DNA from: Sedimenticola sp.
GTDB lineage: Bacteria > Pseudomonadota > Gammaproteobacteria > Chromatiales > Chromatiaceae
Assembly: GCA_030619405.1 (NCBI GenBank)
Contig: JAUXBK010000134.1
Coordinates: 1 to 7,213 of the forward strand
Reading direction: 5' to 3'
Length of the DNA: 7,213 nt
Both the position numbers and the translations under genes were made by a program. This document shows, one piece after another, positions 4,575 through 7,213 of this stretch. The notes below the pieces were generated by a model, which was not told the DNA's origin, ran no database searches, and saw only the letters and a program-made list of their open reading frames with translations. Position 1 is the first letter of the stretch. Every line of letters begins with the position of its first letter.

Positions 4575-5588
4575 ATGCACGGAAAAAAACTGCTGCTCCT
4601 GCTGACCGCTGTCGCCCTCACAGGCCAGGCCATCGGCAGTGAGGTGAATGTCTACTCGGCCCGCAAGGAGGCCCTGATCAAGCCACTGCTCGACCGGTTC
4701 AGCCAGGAGACGGGCATTCAGGTCAACCTGATCACCGGCAAGGCGGATGCCCTGCTGAAGCGGCTCCAGAGCGAGGGGCGCAACTCCCCGGCCGACCTGC
4801 TGATCACCACGGACGCCGGTCGCCTGTACCGGGCGACTCAGGCAGGGGTGCTGCGGGAAATCCATTCCAGCGCCCTGAACCAGGCCATACCCGCCCAGTA
4901 CCGCGACCCGGGCGGTTACTGGTACGGGCTCTCGATCCGTGCCCGCACCCTCGTCTATTCCAACGAGCGGGTGAAACCCGGACAGCTCTCCAGCTATGAG
5001 GCCCTGGCTGACCCCCGGTGGCGGCGGCGTCTCTGCGTCCGCTCTTCCGGCAACATCTACAATCAGTCCCTGGTCGCTTCGATGATCGTTTCAGACGGTG
5101 CGGAAGAGACCCAGGAATGGGCCAGGAGCCTGGTGCGGAACATGGCCCGGCCACCCCGGGGCGGCGACCGTGACCAGCTCAAGGCAGTGGCTGCCGGGCA
5201 GTGCGATATCACCATCGTCAACACCTACTATCTGGGCAAGATGATCCATTCGAAGCGGGAGAGAGAGCGCCAGACGGCGGCCCGGGTGGCCCTGTTCTGG
5301 CCCAACCAGGACGGCCGCGGGACCCATGTGAACGTCAGCGGTGCCGGTGTCACCACGGCAGCCCCCCACCCCGAAAACGCGCTCCGGCTACTGGAGTTCC
5401 TGGCCAGTGACCAGGCCCAAGCGTGGTACGCCGCCAGCAATTATGAATACCCAGTCAAAGCCGGGGTCGAGTGGAGTGACACCCTGAAGCAGTGGGGCCC
5501 GTTCAAGAGCGATTCGATCAACCTTTCGCTGCTGGGACGTTACAACCCGGAAGCCGTGAAAATCATGGACCGTGCCGGTTGGAAATAG
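4575..5588 (+). CDS. Periplasmic Fe(3+) ABC transporter substrate-binding protein (FbpA/FutA/SfuA type)
   Basis: This protein captures ferric iron in the periplasm and delivers it to the inner-membrane permease encoded next. From ATG 4575 it has 337 residues, typical of the family. The signal peptide is MHGKKLLLLLTAVALTGQ with cleavage near AIG-S (about residue 21). The mature protein starts EVNVYSARKE, where Tyr27 occupies an iron-ligand region, followed by LLDRFSQETGIQVNLITGKADALLKRL. The adjacent tyrosines Tyr218-Tyr219 in DITIVNTYYLGKM correspond to the paired Fe(3+)-binding tyrosines of FbpA/FutA proteins. RLCVRSSGNIYNQSL and AGQCDIT each carry one cysteine (154 and 210), which might form a disulfide. 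RGTHVNVSGAGV and the C-terminal NPEAVKIMDRAGWK also fit the family. A Fur box and -10 box lie upstream. The permease frame overlaps its end by 10 bp, indicating an operon. Names used in other species include fbpA, sfuA, hitA, afuA and futA. Confidence 0.93.
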   Translation: MHGKKLLLLLTAVALTGQAIGSEVNVYSARKEALIKPLLDRFSQETGIQVNLITGKADALLKRLQSEGRNSPADLLITTDAGRLYRATQAGVLREIHSSALNQAIPAQYRDPGGYWYGLSIRARTLVYSNERVKPGQLSSYEALADPRWRRRLCVRSSGNIYNQSLVASMIVSDGAEETQEWARSLVRNMARPPRGGDRDQLKAVAAGQCDITIVNTYYLGKMIHSKRERERQTAARVALFWPNQDGRGTHVNVSGAGVTTAAPHPENALRLLEFLASDQAQAWYAASNYEYPVKAGVEWSDTLKQWGPFKSDSINLSLLGRYNPEAVKIMDRAGWK

Positions 5589-7213
5589 CCCGACACACCC
5601 TCCTGTGGCGGCTGGGCCCGGCTACCATCGCGCTGCTGCTGGCACTGCCGGTGATGGCCGTGTTCAGCTTCCTGTTCCACCCCGCCGGGGAGATCTGGCA
5701 ACACCTGGTGGAGACCGTCCTCCAGGACTATATCGTCAACTCCCTGCTGCTGATGGCAGGTGTCACCATCGGCACCCTGGGTATCGGGGTCTCCTGTGCC
5801 TGGCTCACCAGCATGTGCCGGTTTCCCGGGCGGCGTCTGTTCGAGTGGGCCCTGCTGCTGCCCATGGCTATTCCGGCCTACATCATCGCCTACACCTACA
5901 CCGGCATGTTCGATTTCGCCGGTCCGGTGCAGACGGCGATCCGGGAAGGGACGGGGTGGGGCTACGGTGAGTACTGGTTTCCGGAGATCCGCTCCCTGGA
6001 AGGGGCGGCCCTGATGCTCTCGCTGGTCCTCTACCCTTATGTCTACCTGCTCTCCCGGGCCGCCTTCCTGGAACAATCGGTCTGCGTCCTGGAGGTGAGC
6101 AGGACCCTGGGGAACGGCCCCTGGCGCACCTTCTTCCGGGTCGCCCTGCCGCTGGCCCGCCCTGGCATCGTCGCCGGCCTCAGCCTGGCCCTGATGGAGA
6201 CCCTGGCCGACTACGGGACCGTTCAGTACTTCGGGGTCAACACCTTCACCACCGGCATCTTCCGCACCTGGTTCGGGCTTGACGACAGCGCGGCGGCCGC
6301 CCAGCTCTCCGCCATGCTGCTCGGGTTCGTGTTCATGCTGGTGATCCTGGAGCGCTGGTCCCGTCGTCACATGCGCTACCATCACGGCAGCCGCCGTCAG
6401 GCGCGCCCACCCCGCTTCGATTTGAAGGGGTGGCGCGGACTGGCCGCCTTGATCATCTGCAGCGCTACCCTCACCGCCGGCTTTCTGCTGCCTGCCGGGC
6501 AGTTGGCGGTATGGGCGGTAGAGACCTCCAGTGAAATGGTGGACCGGAGTTTTCTCCGGCTCACTGGACACAGTCTGTTGCTCGCCGCCAGCGCGTCCCT
6601 GATGGCACTGCTGCTGGCACTGTTTCTCGGTTACGGGCGGCGACTGGATTCCAGCCGGCTCACCCGATTCACGGTGCGCTTGGCCGGCATGGGCTATGCC
6701 ATACCGGGCACGGTGATTGCGGTAGGGGTGATGCTCCCTTTCGCCTGGCTCGACAACACACTGGACGGCTGGCTCCGGGCCCGTTTCGGCATCTCCAGCG
6801 GGCTGCTGCTCAGCGGCACCCTGGTGGCCCTGCTGTTTGCCTACCTGGTTCGTTTTCTGGCGGTCTCGCTGCAGACGGTGGAGGCGGCTCTGGGAAAGAT
6901 CTCCCACAGCGTGGACGAGGCGGCCCGCTCCCTGGGTTACTGCCCCCTGTCCATACTGCCGCGCATCCACCTGCCGATGATGCGGATCAGCCTGCTGACC
7001 GCGCTGCTGCTGGTGTTCGTGGACGTCCTCAAGGAACTCCCCGCCACCTTGATACTGCGCCCGTTCAATTTCAACACCCTGGCGGTACGCGCCTACGAAC
7101 TGGCCTCGGACGAACGGCTGATGGACGCCTCCAGCGCTGCACTGGCGATTGTGCTGGTGGGTATCCTGCCGGTCATTCTCATCAGCCACAATATCCGTCG
7201 CGCAGGAGACAAA
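5579..7213 (+). CDS. Fe(3+) ABC transporter permease, two-domain FbpB/SfuB type (3' end at window edge)
   Basis: This inner-membrane permease carries Fe(3+) from the periplasmic binding protein into the cytoplasm, powered by an ATPase not in the window. The frame is open from TTG 5579 to the edge, 545 codons; family members are about this long, so the stop is probably just outside. It is strongly hydrophobic and contains two fused permease domains, each with the ATPase-contacting loop. The first is E172-VSRTLG then VALP (188-191). The second is EAARSLG (447-453) then IHLP (463-466), an exact EAA-x3-G-x9-I-x-LP match. A first membrane segment (IALLLALPVMAVFSFL) would be lost if GTG 5651 or ATG 5654 were the start. 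TTG 5579 is therefore preferred; it overlaps the upstream gene by 10 bp, suggesting translational coupling. Its ribosome binding site is weak (GGA, 9 nt upstream). Names used elsewhere include fbpB, sfuB and hitB. Confidence 0.9.
   Translation, partial: MEIARHTLLWRLGPATIALLLALPVMAVFSFLFHPAGEIWQHLVETVLQDYIVNSLLLMAGVTIGTLGIGVSCAWLTSMCRFPGRRLFEWALLLPMAIPAYIIAYTYTGMFDFAGPVQTAIREGTGWGYGEYWFPEIRSLEGAALMLSLVLYPYVYLLSRAAFLEQSVCVLEVSRTLGNGPWRTFFRVALPLARPGIVAGLSLALMETLADYGTVQYFGVNTFTTGIFRTWFGLDDSAAAAQLSAMLLGFVFMLVILERWSRRHMRYHHGSRRQARPPRFDLKGWRGLAALIICSATLTAGFLLPAGQLAVWAVETSSEMVDRSFLRLTGHSLLLAASASLMALLLALFLGYGRRLDSSRLTRFTVRLAGMGYAIPGTVIAVGVMLPFAWLDNTLDGWLRARFGISSGLLLSGTLVALLFAYLVRFLAVSLQTVEAALGKISHSVDEAARSLGYCPLSILPRIHLPMMRISLLTALLLVFVDVLKELPATLILRPFNFNTLAVRAYELASDERLMDASSAALAIVLVGILPVILISHNIRRAGDK

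Noticed and set aside
4354..4865. Minus-strand frames across the iron promoter and binding-protein gene
   Set aside because: They span the Fur box and -10 region or lie antisense to a well-supported gene, and show no domain.
5540..7189. Open minus-strand frame of 549 codons antisense to the permease gene
   Set aside because: Its translation is Gln/His/Gly-rich with no recognisable domain and lies opposite a permease frame with two clear EAA motifs. Long antisense frames are expected in GC-rich coding DNA.

Overview
The window looks like chromosomal DNA from a GC-rich gammaproteobacterium. GlyA and NrdR closely resemble the E. coli proteins, and glyA followed by nrdR on one strand is a common gammaproteobacterial order. 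Placement near the sulfur-oxidising/purple sulfur lineages is only a loose impression. No rRNA, tRNA, CRISPR array, transposase or phage gene was seen.

Left part (1-2145, minus strand): glyA (serine hydroxymethyltransferase, complete) is followed by nrdR (ribonucleotide reductase repressor, 3' end beyond the window). The roughly 400-bp gap between them holds three arrays of a 7-bp repeat built on the rare tetramer CTAG and a pair of strong inverted repeats. The last array forms the leader of nrdR and contains its probable Shine-Dalgarno sequence.

Middle (2146-4306): two small plus-strand genes of unknown function, a 65-aa protein with a signal peptide and a 63-aa cysteine-containing cytoplasmic protein. 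The second converges with, and overlaps by 17 bp, a minus-strand gene for a 500-aa lipoprotein of no recognised family. A promoter-like sequence with a perfect TATAAT lies between the small genes, next to more CTAG motifs.

Right part (4307-7213, plus strand): a divergent intergenic region with a perfect -10 box and a clear Fur box (15/19) precedes a ferric-iron ABC transporter operon. This comprises a periplasmic Fe(3+)-binding protein (FbpA/FutA/SfuA type) and a two-domain permease (FbpB/SfuB type) whose 3' end is at or just beyond the window edge. The binding protein should capture Fe(3+) in the periplasm and pass it to the permease. The ATPase partner is not in the window and may follow downstream. 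Fur is expected to repress the operon when iron is plentiful.

The least explained parts are the CTAG heptamer arrays, the unknown lipoprotein and the two small proteins. No complete new multi-gene system can be claimed from this sequence.
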